A stretch of 64,000 bases of DNA from NCBI GenBank assembly GCA_033439685.1, contig JAUEDM010000001.1, positions 5,332,001 through 5,396,000 of the forward strand. The letters are read 5' to 3'. The notes below the pieces were generated by a model. That model worked only from the letters and a program-made list of their open reading frames with translations. It was not told where the DNA came from and ran no database searches. Below are positions 32,117 through 44,851 of the stretch, in pieces (positions within the stretch are counted from its first letter, which is position 1; each line of letters starts with the position of its first letter). Made by a program: the position numbers and the translations under genes. Source of the DNA: Apodospora peruviana (lineage: Eukaryota; Ascomycota; Sordariomycetes; Sordariales; Lasiosphaeriaceae).

Positions 32117-35100
32117 TGCAGAAGGTGAATGCCACCAACGAGATATCAACTTGATATATTTTAACGAATCGATACCTCCTCAAGAGCGAGTTCGAGGTAA
32201 AATAGGGCGACGACGAGGCAAGTGCCTAAGTCCTCAAACGCATGATGGCGAGTCCTGCAGAACCGGACAGCTCGAATAACACACGTCAAACGGAACCAAA
32301 GGGAACGAGAGGGCCACGAGATACTAAATGAGAGACATACGCTACACAACGAGAAAACAATCATGTCGAGATTTGGAGGTGCACTTGCACCACCATGGAT
32401 CAATCATCTTCTGACGCGTCCATTGAGATCTGGGAAGGTGGACGCGAGATATTGCGAGGCCCCTGAATCCAGTAGGTCAAATTTGGCGGATATGCTGCGC
32501 AGAAACAGCGTAACTGGCGGCACATGAGGCCGGACATGTGGAATTCCGGTGTGCGATTCTCTCGGCAGGTCAGAGCGAGCTCAAAAGGACGGGCAACTCG
32601 AGGAGAGCTGAGAGCGTTGTTTCCTTGTCTTCTGAAACAGCAGAGCAGCTCTGGTAATCTCATGCTTAAGGCCGTCATGCTCCCGCTCTGCCTACCTTGA
32701 GTAGGTGCCAGGAAAAAGCAGTCATAAATGACTGCACAACAGTGAACCATGCGTTGAAGTGTTGCAATTATCTCATGTTGGCGTTCCTTGTCTTTGTGGC
32801 TCGTCATCGGTATTATATCTGGTGAGCGTGTAGGAGAAAGGGGGAAAATAGGAGCAAATGTGGCAATCACAGTCTGCTGCGTCGTCCCTCGAATAAAAGG
32901 TCGTGGGTGTTTTGGTGTGACCTTGCCGGCGAGAACAGCAGCCATTTGTACGAACATGGCTACCGAGTACGACTGTGCGAAGCGGACCATCCCACAATGC
33001 CCACCCGGTTGTTTGGCGAGATGCTGGGCGGTGGGAAGCAATCTTGCCTGCTCAGTATTCCGTTTCGTTTTGCTGTTTCAAAATCTGGCATCTTTAATAG
33101 TAGCGTAGGCAAGTCCAAGTGCCGCAATCTTCTTGTGTCTTGCAGGAAGCCATATTCTGTATCTGGCACTGCCGAACTTCTGGTAGGCGTGTGGCTCGGA
33201 GGACATCGATAAATGGACTTAGACGATGAGGATTCAATTCGAGATCTCGAACGCTTCACCGCCTTCGAGAATGGCACAGTGGCAATGCAAATCACCTGTC
33301 GGCCCAGGCTCTTCCTTGCTGGGCTAAGGGTGCTGGGCGTGGGTACTGTGTAAATCACCCCTTCGCGTGTTAACGCTCCAGGTGCCTGTCACCCTAGTGG
33401 AGCGTCCCACGGGGGTTGCCACCTGCATCTGTATCTGCCACTGCCACTTCCCAAATCCTGGCGGGGTCCTCGCGGCAGTGGCGTCGTCGTTGTCAATTGT
33501 TTGTTGTTTCAATTCCTGTTATTTGTTAGTGGGGTCGAAAGATTGTAAGAAAGCGGAAGGAGTCAAGCTTTTCGGATCCTGGATTTAAAGAGAAACAAAA
33601 AAGCAAGTCATGTTCTTTAAAGATCGCCTGATAGCACGTGAAGATATCCGATACGGTGGGTGATATCATATCAACGAACTGCCAAGCCGAGCATGAACGA
33701 GGCGGGGGCAACGGCCTGAAAGGCTTGAATCTCAATTTCATCGCTGGCGTTATGCCCCGCAATGTGTGCACTTCACCCCACCCACAAGTCCCGCCTCCCT
33801 CGGTCACCAAGCTTGCTGCAGCTTCCAATCCATTTCCCGAATATCCAGCTGGGAGGACCACAAACTAGGTATGCCTTATCATCCTTCATAACTAGGTAGG
33901 TCGCTTTCGGCCTATCTCATTGTGCCTCTGCCAGTTTTTGGCCACAGCCACACAACTGACAACCAAGGAGCTGAGTGAGCAATGAACTGAGAAAAGATGG
34001 AGGAAAGACAGCTTGGACTTGGGTTCCAGGCAGGACGAGCTCGCTGTCATGGCTGCATGGGAAGCTTGAATTCCCGTCCCCAAGCTACCCCCAAGCTCCA
34101 TCTAGACTCGGCGCCCAATCACCATCACCATTGATGTTCTCTTTTTTAGCGATTTTCAACACGGCACCCCACCCCTCTCGAGTCCGGCATACTCCCCATC
34201 CGATACTCGATCGAGTCAAGACAGCCAGCCATTCAATATTCCCGTCCACTCAGACCCTTCTAGACAGGCGGCTCGCGATGCTGATTAGATACTGCCCATC
34301 CGTCATCGTCACTCAAGGGGTTGAGGTTGTTCTTACTGGCGGGTGGCCAAGGAACACCCAGAAACGGCAAAGGGGCGTCGGTGCCGAGCGTCGGTGCAGC
34401 AAGTCGACAGTCCGGCGGGAGCACCGGTTCTGGCGGTGGACTGGCGGTGGCCCAGAAACCAGCTAGGGAGCTGGCTGGAGCTTGGTCTCGAGTCTCGCGC
34501 CATCCAGCCAGGTCTGGACATTTGGAACCTGACACAAAGTGCCGCCCCGTCTGCGACCCGAGATGGAGCTCAAAAGGTTTTGCGAATTTAACAGGAATCA
34601 TGACAGCAGGGACAAGCTTCGCCAGCTCTGCTTTTGCAGGAATCAACTGACAAGCAGCCCTGTGACAGGATTGAGCTTCTTCGCCGTCCCCAGAACTGTT
34701 TAAACTGCCCCTACCCCTCCTGGTTCCACCTGTCGGCACCCTTGTCGACCCTGACGACATGCCTTGTTCGACCCCTTCCTTGCCTTTCTCCTCCCACACC
34801 TCCAGCTCTCTTGAGGATCCAGGACCCATTGAGGCGATCCCGCTTCCGCTTCGGCACAGTAGGACAATGAACAACTGACTGAGCAGGCCGCTCTTTACTC
34901 ACTTGGTACTTGACGGCATGCCTCTCGTTCGCCTGCGGCCAAGTACCAGACCTGTCCTTGAGCAATACAACCCCTGCATTGTTCTCTGTCAGAATCTCTC
35001 GAGACTTTGAATTGGTGCGAGGGAGCTCGCCGGCTGCAAGTTCCAAACCCAGGGAGCGAGAAAGCGTGGGAATCTGGTAGGCTGCTTCCGGCCAACCTAC

Positions 35101-35687
35101 AGATAATCAGTACATGCGCACCCCCTCCCCGTCCCTCCCTTCAACCCACCTGGCAAGTCAGGACAGACAAGACAAAATCGAGTCACTGGCTTCTTACTAT
35201 ATGGGCAAAGTGACTGTGGTTGCCGGTGGTTGACGGCGCCCCCTCCTTACTGTACCTTCCATCCCCCCTGGCCCTCAGATCCCTTCAAGTTGCTCCATTG
35301 ATGCCTTGCTTGTTGCCCCCAAGGGACCCGACTTTATTACCTACCTGACCTATCTACCTTGCCTCGACCACAATCACCCACATTCTTCGAAACACCTCTT
35401 GTTACACCTGGAAAAGGAGCTTGGAGCTCTATTCCAATGAGTACTGCCTCGGCGCGAATCTTTGACTAGCTCTTAGCTCAAGAATGCCAAATGCATCAGC
35501 TTTGCCATCGCGAGCAGCCAGCTATATCGCAATTGAGAACGGTCAACGGTGCCAGTAGCACTCAGGAATCTAGGAGCCATATCCGTCCTATCTTATCAAC
35601 ACCAGCTATCGTCTATCGTCTATCGCAATCGTCCGCACTCCCCGCCATCACCCCTCGCTCCCACCGTCGCATGGTGGGGTTTCCAAG
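32117..35687. other. divergent intergenic region, 3.6 kb
   Basis: This lies between outward-facing starts of the MBL-fold and zinc-finger genes. The 213-codon minus frame at 32400-33041 starts with TTG and has no recognisable domain. Other frames near 34.3-34.9 kb are equally weak. Copies of the AGGTAGG/ACCTACC motif lie at about 33891-33902 and 35338-35360. No RNA gene seen. Confidence 0.5.
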
Positions 35688-37220
35688 ATGCCGCCCAGGT
35701 CATCCCTCACCTCGTCCTTCTCAATCACCGACTCTAATAACGAAGTCGTTTGTCCACTGCGCAATCAGGATGGCTCCAGCTGTCGCAAGCGTTGCATCGG
35801 GGTAAGTGGCGCTCATCTCGTTGTCGCTATCCTCTCCTCGCCCCCCCCCCCCGGTCCGTCCACGGCGGCAACTGTGATTGATGAATAGCGACTAACACGC
35901 ACCACGACCGACAGGAGAAGAGGTATCGTTCCATGCAGGAACACATTCGGCGAGCGCATCCGGAGCACTACATCTCCAAGCTCCCTGCGACCGAAGAGAG
36001 CTTTCTGCTCATGATCAACACCCCGCCGAGCGAACGACCGCCACAGCCACCGAATTCTGGTCACCCGCCACACGCAGGCCAGACTAAAGGCCTCGCTCAT
36101 GGATATCACCGCGATGGTTCCAGTGCTCCCGGGACTCCGCGCAATCCAGAAGAGTACACCGGTGCTGCCCTGCTACCCGCTGCGGCGGCTCTCGCCCAGC
36201 TACATAACCACAAGATAGAGCAAGGGTGGGAATCTGAAGGAGTGAGTAGCCCTCCCATACATGCATCTTTCAGGCGCATGAATAACATCCTCTCTCTCTC
36301 TCCAGGACTGGCACTCAGACCATGAAGGAGGAAGAATTCCAAGGTCATCGATTGAGCTACCCCCGATACAGTTAAACAACACCGATGTAACCAGTGTCCC
36401 TTTTCCATCTTTTGATTCAGGCAGGCAAAGGGAAATTCTCCCTTCAATCCTTAACAACTCACCTCCTGGCCGATCTTCTACACTTCCGCCGCTGCATCGA
36501 CCTCTAGGCCCCAATCGACCTCGAAAGCAGTCCATTACCAAGAGGGGCCATCAGAGAAAGAAGTCGAAAGGTGCCGCCGCCGATTGGATCCGTCGACTTC
36601 AGAATGACAATGGTCACGATCACCTGAGGCCTGGCGGAAACGACAGGAAAGCCCTCTCTGCTGAACCTACAGCAGACTTTGGCAAGCGCTGGGAAGACCT
36701 TATCGACGCCGCGGCGTCAGCGACCGAAGACATCGACGAGGACAGAACTCCAGTGAGTCTGATATCTCCTGATATGTTGGACCCGCGTCTGACGAACCAG
36801 ATGCCGCAATCACCCGTATCTATTCACCGGGCCTCGTTGCCGCCCTTTCCGCAAAACACCTTTACGAACTATCAAGCGTCTCCGTTACAGCAAGCTCTCA
36901 CCCCGCCGTCTTACAACCCCGAAGCTCCTGAGCCGTTTCCGTCAGTTGAGAGTGGTGAAAGCGGAGAGAATTTCCACATCGAATCCCGGGGTTTGTCTGA
37001 CTCATCCCCAAGCTACTCTTCTCAAAACACACAGATCTATTGTGCAGCTTGCCAGGGCGTCTCCTTCCTTAAGGAGTCTTATGCATGTACTGAATGCATA
37101 TGCGGCCTTTGCCAGGCCTGTGTTGATGTCTTGATGGGAGAGCAAGGCGCCCGCAGGAAATGTCCTCGATGTGCTACGATAGGGGGTCGTTTCAAGCCGT
37201 TCCAACTGGATATTCGCTAG
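35688..37220 (+). CDS. zinc-finger protein: N-terminal C2H2-like, C-terminal RING-like Cys cluster
   Basis: The proposed exons are 35688-35801, 35915-36241, 36306-36752 and 36801-37220, giving 435 residues. The first junction (CRKRCIG/EKRYRSMQEHIRRAHPEHY) completes a finger with Cys22, Cys32, Cys36, His48, His53 and His56. The middle is Pro/Ser-rich with a basic patch (RPRKQSITKRGHQRKKSKGAAADWIRRL split across it) and an acidic helix (KRWEDLIDAAASATEDIDED). The last 60 residues have nine cysteines (377-420, C-x2-C...C-x2-C-x-C-x2-C-x2-C...C-x2-C), a likely RING-type or treble-clef zinc site. Intron 3 (48 bp, GTGAGT...CCAG, CTGAC branch) is stop-free and a multiple of three, so a 451-residue retained form is possible. 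Intron 1 carries a 12-C tract. DNA- or protein-binding role; no named orthologue. Confidence 0.78.
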
Positions 37221-38490
37221 TGGTCAAGTCCACTGGTTTGCCTGGCCCGAGTTGCTGCCGCATTGCCTCCAACTGCTTGTTTTGATTTTCTGACCTGCTT
37301 TCCTGCCTTATATCTTTTAGTACTGCATGGGTTCGGCGCAAAAATCGGGTGGCAAACATAAAGCTTTCTTGATCTCTTATTCGGACCAGCAACATTCCGG
37401 GAACGGATGCCTCGTTTCATTAACAGAGCGGGTTCACGAGGGTTTTGAATGGCGAGATAGGCTTCGCTTTTCGCACGTTTGTCTTATACGACACACACTA
37501 TATGACGCTTTTATGCGCATGCACACACCCCGAGACACATGACACGTGCGATACGATTTTCGCTTCTTTACTTTCGTTCGGGATACCCACTATCTTCTGT
37601 TTTCTTGCTGTTGTTTTTTGACCAGCAGATTTGACATGTGGTTATGACTGGGCGTATCGGAGCAGAACTGATTGTTTTGTGGAGAGGGTTGATGGTTGAA
37701 GTTCCCATATACTCTGTCGGTTGCTTTTCTGCTAAATTGTTGCTCCTAATGCTTGCGCTCATGCAATGCTTTGATGCTTTGGTTTTTCTTACTGAGCCAC
37801 GAGGTGTGTCTTGGGTCTGCCATAGGAGAGCTTGGATGCCAGAGGGCATTTTGACGAGATGATGATTTGGATATCAGAAGAAGGGACCTTGGATCAGGAG
37901 TTCTAACGTAACCTTCTACTGGATGTCTTGAAAGGGGTCACCCTATAGGTGGTATGTGGGTTGCTGTAGCAACGTAGCTACCATTTGGTTGAGCTCGTTG
38001 TTGGATGTTGGTCAGGCGGACGGGCTCTTTGGTCTATTGCTTTACTTGTTATCGTGCACAATAGTGAAATACACATTTAAATGAGCTTATTCGGGTATTG
38101 TCTTCTATCTCCACTGTACGTGGATAAACATTAGATATAAAATCCTTTGTTTGTTGCCGTCAAATTGAACTCGACACGAATCGTGTTCTGCTTTCTCACT
38201 CCTTTCTCAGTAGGACGAAGACTGATCACAACCGCATGAAATTCCACAACTGAACACCTTCCTCTCTCTCACTCTAGTGATCACAACCAGCGCATACACG
38301 CACACACGTATACGAGAGCATTGGCTCATATAAATCCAGCGCCCGGTAAATGAATATGAACATCATTGATGCCGCTGCAGTGAGCACCTATGTTGATGTG
38401 CAGGTCACTTATGGTTCAACTTTCTGACACAGTCCCACAAGGCATTTGCTCGAAATAATCTACAAGCAACCAACGAATACTATCATCGAC
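37221..38490. other. intergenic region, 1.27 kb
   Basis: The 3' flank of the zinc-finger gene and upstream of the frameshifted gene. T-rich DNA with only short open frames; no feature supported. Confidence 0.55.
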
Positions 38491-39152
38491 ATGGCTACTA
38501 GCCATCCTGTTTGTGTCGTGTGGAATGGTGAGTGGGTGGTGGCCCAGTACGGCCACTCAGACGGCCTAGATTTTGCTGCCAACGATGTGGCCAAGATTAT
38601 CCACTTCATCTCATTGCCCGCCAAAATCGAGCGCCATAAGGCGGGACTCAGGAATAACGTGTATTACAAGCCGATAACCGCCGAGTATACTATTGACGAG
38701 ATCAAATGCGACGCCTGGTTCGCGGGTTTCGAAGCGGCCAAACCATGATCTCCGTCGACATGCGCCTATACCCGACCGGGCTCCTCCAGCCCTTCCACAG
38801 CCTCCATGAGCAGACGTCGGGCGAGGTTCTCGACGTAATCGCTGGCGCTGACACCGCCGTTACTACTCCCGCTGGTGTTACTACGAGTGTCGCTCTCGAG
38901 CTGGACATGGAATTCGCCCTCGACTCAAGCCGGTGCAAGTGCATCTTCGTTGTCGATCTCGATAAGCAAGTACTGGAGATATTTGGTGGCCCGAACTACG
39001 AGAATAAGCGCGCCAGCCACCGGTTTCTCAACGTCGGCGAGCAGGAGGACAAGGTTCCGCGCCTTCAGTGTTCATTCTCGCTGTCGTACATTGCCGAGAA
39101 CCCTGTGCAGAGTGTGTTGGCCGTGCAGACCATTGTGTCATTTGTCGAGTGA
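38491..39152 (+). pseudogene. frameshifted small fungal gene (or short gene with a weak intron)
   Basis: The first frame starts at ATG 38491 (MATSHPVCVVWNGEWVVAQYG) and reads well to CDAWFAGFEAAKP, stopping at TGA 38746-38748. A second frame overlaps it and stays open to 39152 with clearly protein-like sequence: RLYPTGLLQPFHSLHEQTSGEVLDVI, ALELDMEFALDSSRCKC and FVVDLDKQVLEIFGG. Both halves recall one family of small fungal proteins of unknown function (VCVxxNGxxVVAQYG start, later VVDLDKxVLEV). The frames differ by one base near an AAA triplet around 38740, consistent with a 1-bp loss or a sequencing error. A possible intron at 38718-38800 (GTTCGC...ACAG) would also join the frames, but its donor is poor. 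Roughly 220 residues would be encoded by an intact copy. Confidence 0.55.
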
Positions 39153-41414
39153 GCAGACGGGATCAAACGGGTGGTGGAACTGGCAAGGGCTTCTTTTCTT
39201 TTCTGTCAGTCATTTCTTCGAAGTTGAGGAAAAGCGCTGTTGGCGCTACTATGCCCAGTTGTATAGTAAAGTAGTAGCCACGAGGAAGGGGAGCAAGGCC
39301 TCGTCATCTCGGGGCTGGCATTAAACGAATTTTCTTTGGAGCTCATTCAAACTCGGTTCCGTTCCTGATTTTTATATGAAAATGGGCGGTTGAAGTGACA
39401 TGGAGTGACCAGACGAAGTATCCGGGCCGGAGACTAGTCCACAAGGAAAGTAACGACCGCTCGGCGTACCAAGAAAGCGAGGAGAGATATGAAAGTGAAA
39501 TCAAACAGATCCGTGGCAGCTCAACAACTGTCAACTCGGGGAAGAAAGAACATCACAGGCTGAGTTGCCAGGTGTACTGACCCACATCCTCTTTTCTCCT
39601 CGTTCTATCTTTGGTTGGGTGCCATCCGCAACTACCTTATGTTTTTTTTGAAGTGTGTGAACCGGGCTATTTCTTTTCCTTAGGCTGCTGCCGCCATGCC
39701 ATTGGCAAAGCTTGGTTTGCCCGGTCCGATCGATGTAATCGCTTCCGAGAGACGGACTAACTAAAGCGAAATGTATGTCGATATAAAAAGAACATGGGGG
39801 AAAAAGAAACACAGGAGAAGAAAAGTATTGCACGTCACATTACTGTGAGAACGAACCCGCAGGTACAGCTGGTAGTGTACAGAGCCTTGCAAAATCCAGC
39901 AGCCATGAAAATTTGCCGGTCAGTTGCACTCCGATGATTCGAGACTTCAAGTCGCAATATGGAAAAAGTCGCCGCAATATAAACGCGGTGGTGGGATTCG
40001 GCCGGGGATCTGGGGTCTGGACAATATATTCTTCGCTGCGTTGTGGGGAAGACAGTCGTCATTCCCTCTCCCACCACCCCATGGGGAAAAACAAAGAATC
40101 AGAAAAACACATACGCACTCCTGGCACTCTACGACGACGACGAGACATCAGCCGGCTGCTGTAGCTATTGCGCATTCCTTCCACTTTTGCTCATACTTAT
40201 TTCTCAGTGGGCTTGCTTGCTTTTACATCACAGTCCACGAGCCAGGTTTCTTTCTTCCCATTCGGTTGGCCATGTCGGGAGTGTCGATCCAGGGCGTGCG
40301 TTTACTTTCCCCAGCTGATGCCATTTAGCCTAGGTACCTAGTTGGCGACGACGACTGCCGCTCGCTCTGCTGCAAGGAACGCCCCGCCATTGCTGCCGTC
40401 ACTCAGTGATGGGCGAGACTGGTCGAGCCCCAAGGTACCTACCTTATTATTGCAATGTTGCGAAATGGCAGAATCTGGATGAAGTGATGCAGCCCTGGCC
40501 AGGCTTCGTCACTCAGTGGGCCCATGGCCGGGCGTATACGATACGACAGTGTCTTTGAAGAGGATGCGGTGTCAAAGTGTGTACTCTGTGGTTCATTGAG
40601 TGGCCCTTTTCCAACCGAGCGGGTGGGCGCTGTCGTTATCCGCGAGATACAAAACCTACCGGGCCCGTCCGAGTGACATATCGACAGCCGGGCTTTGCTG
40701 AGTTGCACTGTTTGCTTGTGTCTCTCGTTGTGGCGCCTTGTGTTGTGAGACCAATAATTACTTTCGCTCTTCGTTTTCCGGCATCTCCATCTTTCGTTCT
40801 TGCAAGCTGTCTTTTGTTGTTTGTTTTCTGTTTCTGTTTCTTAGGATCCTTTACTACGGATACACATGGTGTTGTGGATTGTATCATCAGCCTTGCCAAT
40901 GCAGGTATCCGAGCACAGCAGGGATTGAAAAAGGAGTCGTGTTGGGACGAAAGTCTTCGTCACTGCACTGCACCGGCGCCGTCCCTCGTTACACGCCCGG
41001 AGCCTTCGTATTGCCACGAGCTTTGCGAGTGTCGATCTTTTTAGGCGGTGACTGACTGGGACCTCATCACGTTGCGTCTGCCGGGTTCCGTTACGAAAGG
41101 GGGCGAGCTGGTGGTCTCGGAGCGATTAGGGCTCGAATAAAATAAATACACCTGGTCTCGAGTCTCCGAACCTCATCCGATCAGCAGCGCCTTTCGGTGG
41201 TTTGCCCTCTGGCTGGAAAGTGTCGACTTGCCAGCGGTGCAGGTACCTCCTCCACTCGAGCAAGAAGCTATCAGGTCATCTCGAAATTGTCTCGACTGAG
41301 CGACGCCCCCGACTTACTTTACTCTGTGTTGTTTTGCGGCGACAAACAGCAAACTCACCTCTCCAAATACCCACATTTGATAGCCGTCGCTGCTTCGAGG
41401 CGGTTAAAAGGAAG
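39153..41414. other. intergenic region, 2.26 kb
   Basis: This lies between the frameshifted gene and the one-TM gene. It has CCTAGGTACCTA at about 40329-40340 and AGGTACCTACCTT at about 40434-40446. Several overlapping frames at 40.5-41.1 kb are Cys/Phe-rich and unconvincing. No RNA gene seen. Confidence 0.5.
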
Positions 41415-42711
41415 ATGGCTAACGGCATATTCTTCCTGTCTTGGGAGTTATGGCAGCAAATGACCTTTGTATGACACGCCCAAAACTCCATTCCCACCTA
41501 CCTAACTAAGATGTCGGGGTCTGTTGCTAATCACACTCTAGGTCCTTGCTATGGCGATAGTGGCGGTCTTCTGCGCAGGCCTGGTCAAGTTATGGTGGAA
41601 CAACCGTCTGGTGCGGAAGCAGGAGATTTTGGACGAGGAGAAGAGGGCGCGCTACACGGATATGCGCAGGACCGGCCTTTCGGTCAAGAGAGGCAATGAC
41701 ATTCCGTTCGGGGTTCGAGCTATCCAGAGTGGCATCGAGGTCGACGGCATATGGATCTCAAGGCCGGCAACACCCAATGAGACACCGACTAATAAGCACG
41801 TCTCATCGTCGACTCTTGCGAGTATAGGTGTGGGCTCGCAGAGAAGGGGGGAAAATGTGTCGGAGGATCCCAAGGCCATACAAACCACAACAGTAAACCT
41901 TGAAAAGGCCGCACCAAGACACAGCCCCTCGGACGGTTCTATTTTCCAGAGACTCAACGGTGCCGACTCCTGGGAAAGTACACCATCGGGTACGACGCCG
42001 CCCGTCTCACAGTTCGCACCACAGCATAAAAAACACGCGCCTCGAGGACCAAGTGTACTGAACGAGGACACCCTGCGGCGTCTCGAGGGCCAGGCTCACC
42101 CGCGACCAACCTACGACACATATATACCGACATCTGCCCCAAGGAACCCGCGCCGGCCTAGTCAGCGGAGCGAGGCCTCGTCGTCGGGAGAGTCGATGGA
42201 ATCCCAGCCACGTTCAGCTAGGAGCGCCAGCGGAAGGAGTTATACGTCGTCTCGCAGCTCGAGGCTCTACATGGCGAGGAATATTCACCAGCAGCACGAT
42301 AATCGGCATGGCGGCGGCCACAGCGCCGTTACACCGGTATGGGAGCAGCAGCAGCAGCACCACCACCGCGACCGAGATCCCTTTGATACCCCGACCCGCA
42401 CGCCCAGCGGGCTGACGGCCTTGTCCCAGAGCGAGACGCGCAACTCGTCCATTCTCCAAAATAGTCAGGAGATGCCGCCGCATGCGCCCGAACCAACCTT
42501 CGGGCCTGATGACCTGCACGTCAACAGGTCGTCTCGGAGGGTCAATAATGGGTTCGAAGTCCTCCCTGCCGGGACGTTTGGTATCCCTCCGCACGAATAC
42601 GCGGGTGCTGCGGGTCAAGATCACTTGGAGAGCGTACAGGAGAGTAATCGGGTTTCCAAATCGCCGAACAGGCTGAGGAAAAAGGCGAGCGCAAGCGGTC
42701 AGCTTCAATAA
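41415..42711 (+). CDS. conserved single-TM fungal protein with long disordered tail
   Basis: Exons 41415-41468 and 41542-42711 give 407 residues. The 73-bp intron (GTATGA...CTAG) joins WQQMTF to VLAMAIVAVFCAGLVKLWW, completing a TM helix at residues about 17-37. A conserved juxtamembrane block follows (RKQEILDEEKRARYTDMRRTG) and then IPFGVRAIQSGIEVDGIWISRP, which I recall from filamentous-fungal homologues of unknown function. From residue about 95 to the end the protein is Ser/Pro/Arg/Gln-rich and disordered, with a QQQQHHH patch encoded by CAG/CAC repeats. With no signal peptide ahead of the TM, the tail is probably cytoplasmic. ATG 41415 lies in GAAGATGGC. Confidence 0.8.
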
Positions 42712-43650
42712 CGATACAGAATTTCGGGAGAGAAAATTCGATGGGTTCTTTTTTGTACGCTCTTCTTTTCTTGAGTGTAACCTTCTTGGTGTAAAGAGGA
42801 AAACCATAGTCTAGGGAGTTTTTTGGGGAGCAAAAATAAAAAGAGTGAATGGATGCGTGGGATTTTTTTTTGCAAATTCTTTCTAACAAAAAGCTTCCCG
42901 TATGTTATTTTTATGCTCAATGAAGATTGAAAGTAACTTGGACCTGGATTTTCAAGGGCTTCTTATCAGACTCTGATTCATGTACATACAATAGCTGTAA
43001 AACATTTCTCTTGTGTACTAGGTATGTGGAGGTAAATAAATATATGCAATCTCTCCAGGATGATAGAGACCTGCGGGAGGTAACTTTCAAGAGCCTGTGA
43101 ACTCGAGGTTTCTTCTTTGGGAGTGTCTTTGCAGCAGTGGAAGGGAAGGTTCTCATCTTCAACCTGACAGTTGTTAGTGATCGGCCGGCCGTCTGGCCAT
43201 AATGTAAGCAGGGCAACGCCATCTGAGTGCTTCTTGTGTTGGGAAACGTTGGTCTAAACAGAGTTTGAAGCCTTGAAGGTTCAGCCATTGACTGAAAATG
43301 AACCTTGGCAAGGCAAAGCTTCCAGTACGGAATACCGTGTGGCCCGTGGGTACGGGTTACCTTGCTACCTACCTAGAAGCCATTGGAAAATGTTAGTGGA
43401 TGCTGGCTGCCTGTTTGTCAGCAGCAGTCCCGCCCTCTGAAGTGGTCACGGGGTTGCGTGTCGTCCCTGCCCAGAAATCGACGCGGTGCGCGACTGGCGA
43501 CCTGTTTTGCCGCTGTCAAACACACACAAACACACAGACTCAACAAAGCATCCGCTCCTCACCAATCCTCCGTCGCCAGATTGCCGCTCCGACCACCCCC
43601 GACGCGATCTTTGGATTTTACTATTACTGTAATTCGACATTGTCGAGAAA
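42712..43650. other. intergenic region, 0.94 kb
   Basis: The 3' flank of the one-TM gene (A/T-rich) and the RAD51 leader. ACCTACCTAG occurs at 43367-43376. I found no ACGCGT cell-cycle box upstream of RAD51. Confidence 0.55.
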
Positions 43651-44851
43651 ATGAGTGGGAACGGGAATTACGACGATTCCGGTCTCGGTGAGGAGGAAGC
43701 TGGAAATGCCGGCCCTGGCGCGCCTACTCCCCTGTCCGCGCTCGAGGTACGTCCAGTTTGATTGGGTTGAGACGGGATGTACGCATTATTATTTTGCTGA
43801 CGGGCGATTTTGTTCTACAAGGGAATTGCCGGACTCACAAAGCGTGATATTCAATTGATCGTCGATGGCGGCTTCAACACCGTCGAGTCTGTCGCATATA
43901 CCCCGCGCAGGGTGCTGGAGCAGATCAAGGGCATATCGGAGCAAAAGGCCGGGAAAATTCTTGCCGAAGGTGAGCACATTTTCACCCAGCAATATCTGTT
44001 AGTATCGGTTTCCCAGGGCTAATCCCAAGGAAACAGCCTCCAAACTTGTACCCATGGGCTTTACGACGGCAACCGAGATGCACCAGCGCCGCAGCGAATT
44101 GATATCGATCACCACCGGGTCAAAGAACCTGGACACGCTCTTAGCCGGCGGTATCGAAACGGGCAGCGTCACGGAAATATTTGGCGAGTTCAGAACCGGA
44201 AAGTCGCAAATTTGCCACACGCTTGCCGTGACGTGCCAGCTGCCGTTTGACATGGGCGGCGGCGAGGGCAAATGCCTGTATATCGACACAGAGGGGACAT
44301 TTCGTCCCGTCAGGCTTCTGGCAGTGGCCAACCGGTACGGTCTCTCGGGCGAGGAGGTACTCGACAACGTCGCCTACGCGAGAGCGTACAACTCGGACCA
44401 TCAGCTGCAGCTGCTGAACCAGGCCGCCGCCATGATGTGTGAAACCCGCTTCAGTCTGCTCGTCGTCGACTCGGCCACGTCTTTGTATCGGACGGATTTC
44501 CTGGGCCGCGGCGAGCTGAGTTCGCGGCAGACGCATTTGGCCAAGTTCATGCGCACACTCCAGCGGCTCGCCGACGAGTTCGGCATCGCCGTCGTGATCA
44601 GCAACCAGGTGGTGGCGCAGGTCGACGGTGGCCCGTCCGCCATGTTCAATCCCGACCCCAAGAAGCCGATTGGAGGCAACATCATTGCGCACGCCAGCAC
44701 GACGCGCATCAGTCTGAAGAAGGGCCGGGGCGAGACGAGAATAGCAAAGATTTACGATAGCCCGTGCTTGCCCGAGAGCGATTGCTTGTTTGCGATCAAT
44801 GAGGATGGCATTGGTGACCCTGCACCCAAGGACATGGTGGAGAAGGATTAA
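43651..44851 (+). CDS. RAD51: RAD51 recombinase
   Basis: Exons 43651-43746, 43822-43969 and 44037-44851 give 352 residues. The joins read LSALE/GIAGLTKRDI and KILAE/ASKLVPMGF. The N-terminal helix-hairpin-helix domain (GIAGLTKRDIQLIVDGGF, then KGISEQKAGKIL) is complete. The RecA core has Walker A GEFRTGKS (residues 131-138) and Walker B LLVVDS. It also has the FRPVRL block, the DNA-loop region (DGGPSAMFNPDPKKPIGGN) and the conserved ISLKKGRGETRIAKIYDSPCLPE. RAD51 forms nucleoprotein filaments on ssDNA in the nucleus and performs strand exchange in double-strand-break repair and meiosis; the Neurospora counterpart is mei-3. The first 30 residues are an acidic Gly-rich tail typical of fungi. 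Intron branch GCTAAT precedes the last acceptor. Confidence 0.97.

Noticed and set aside
32400..33041. 213-codon minus-strand frame
   Set aside because: Starts with TTG, mixed composition, no family resemblance, and lies in a divergent promoter region.
34260..34874. 204-codon minus-strand frame
   Set aside because: Non-ATG opening, Gly/Ser/Pro-rich chance translation with a competing open frame on the plus strand.
42917..43288. 123-codon minus frame upstream of RAD51
   Set aside because: No conserved features; sits in A/T-rich 3' flank sequence.
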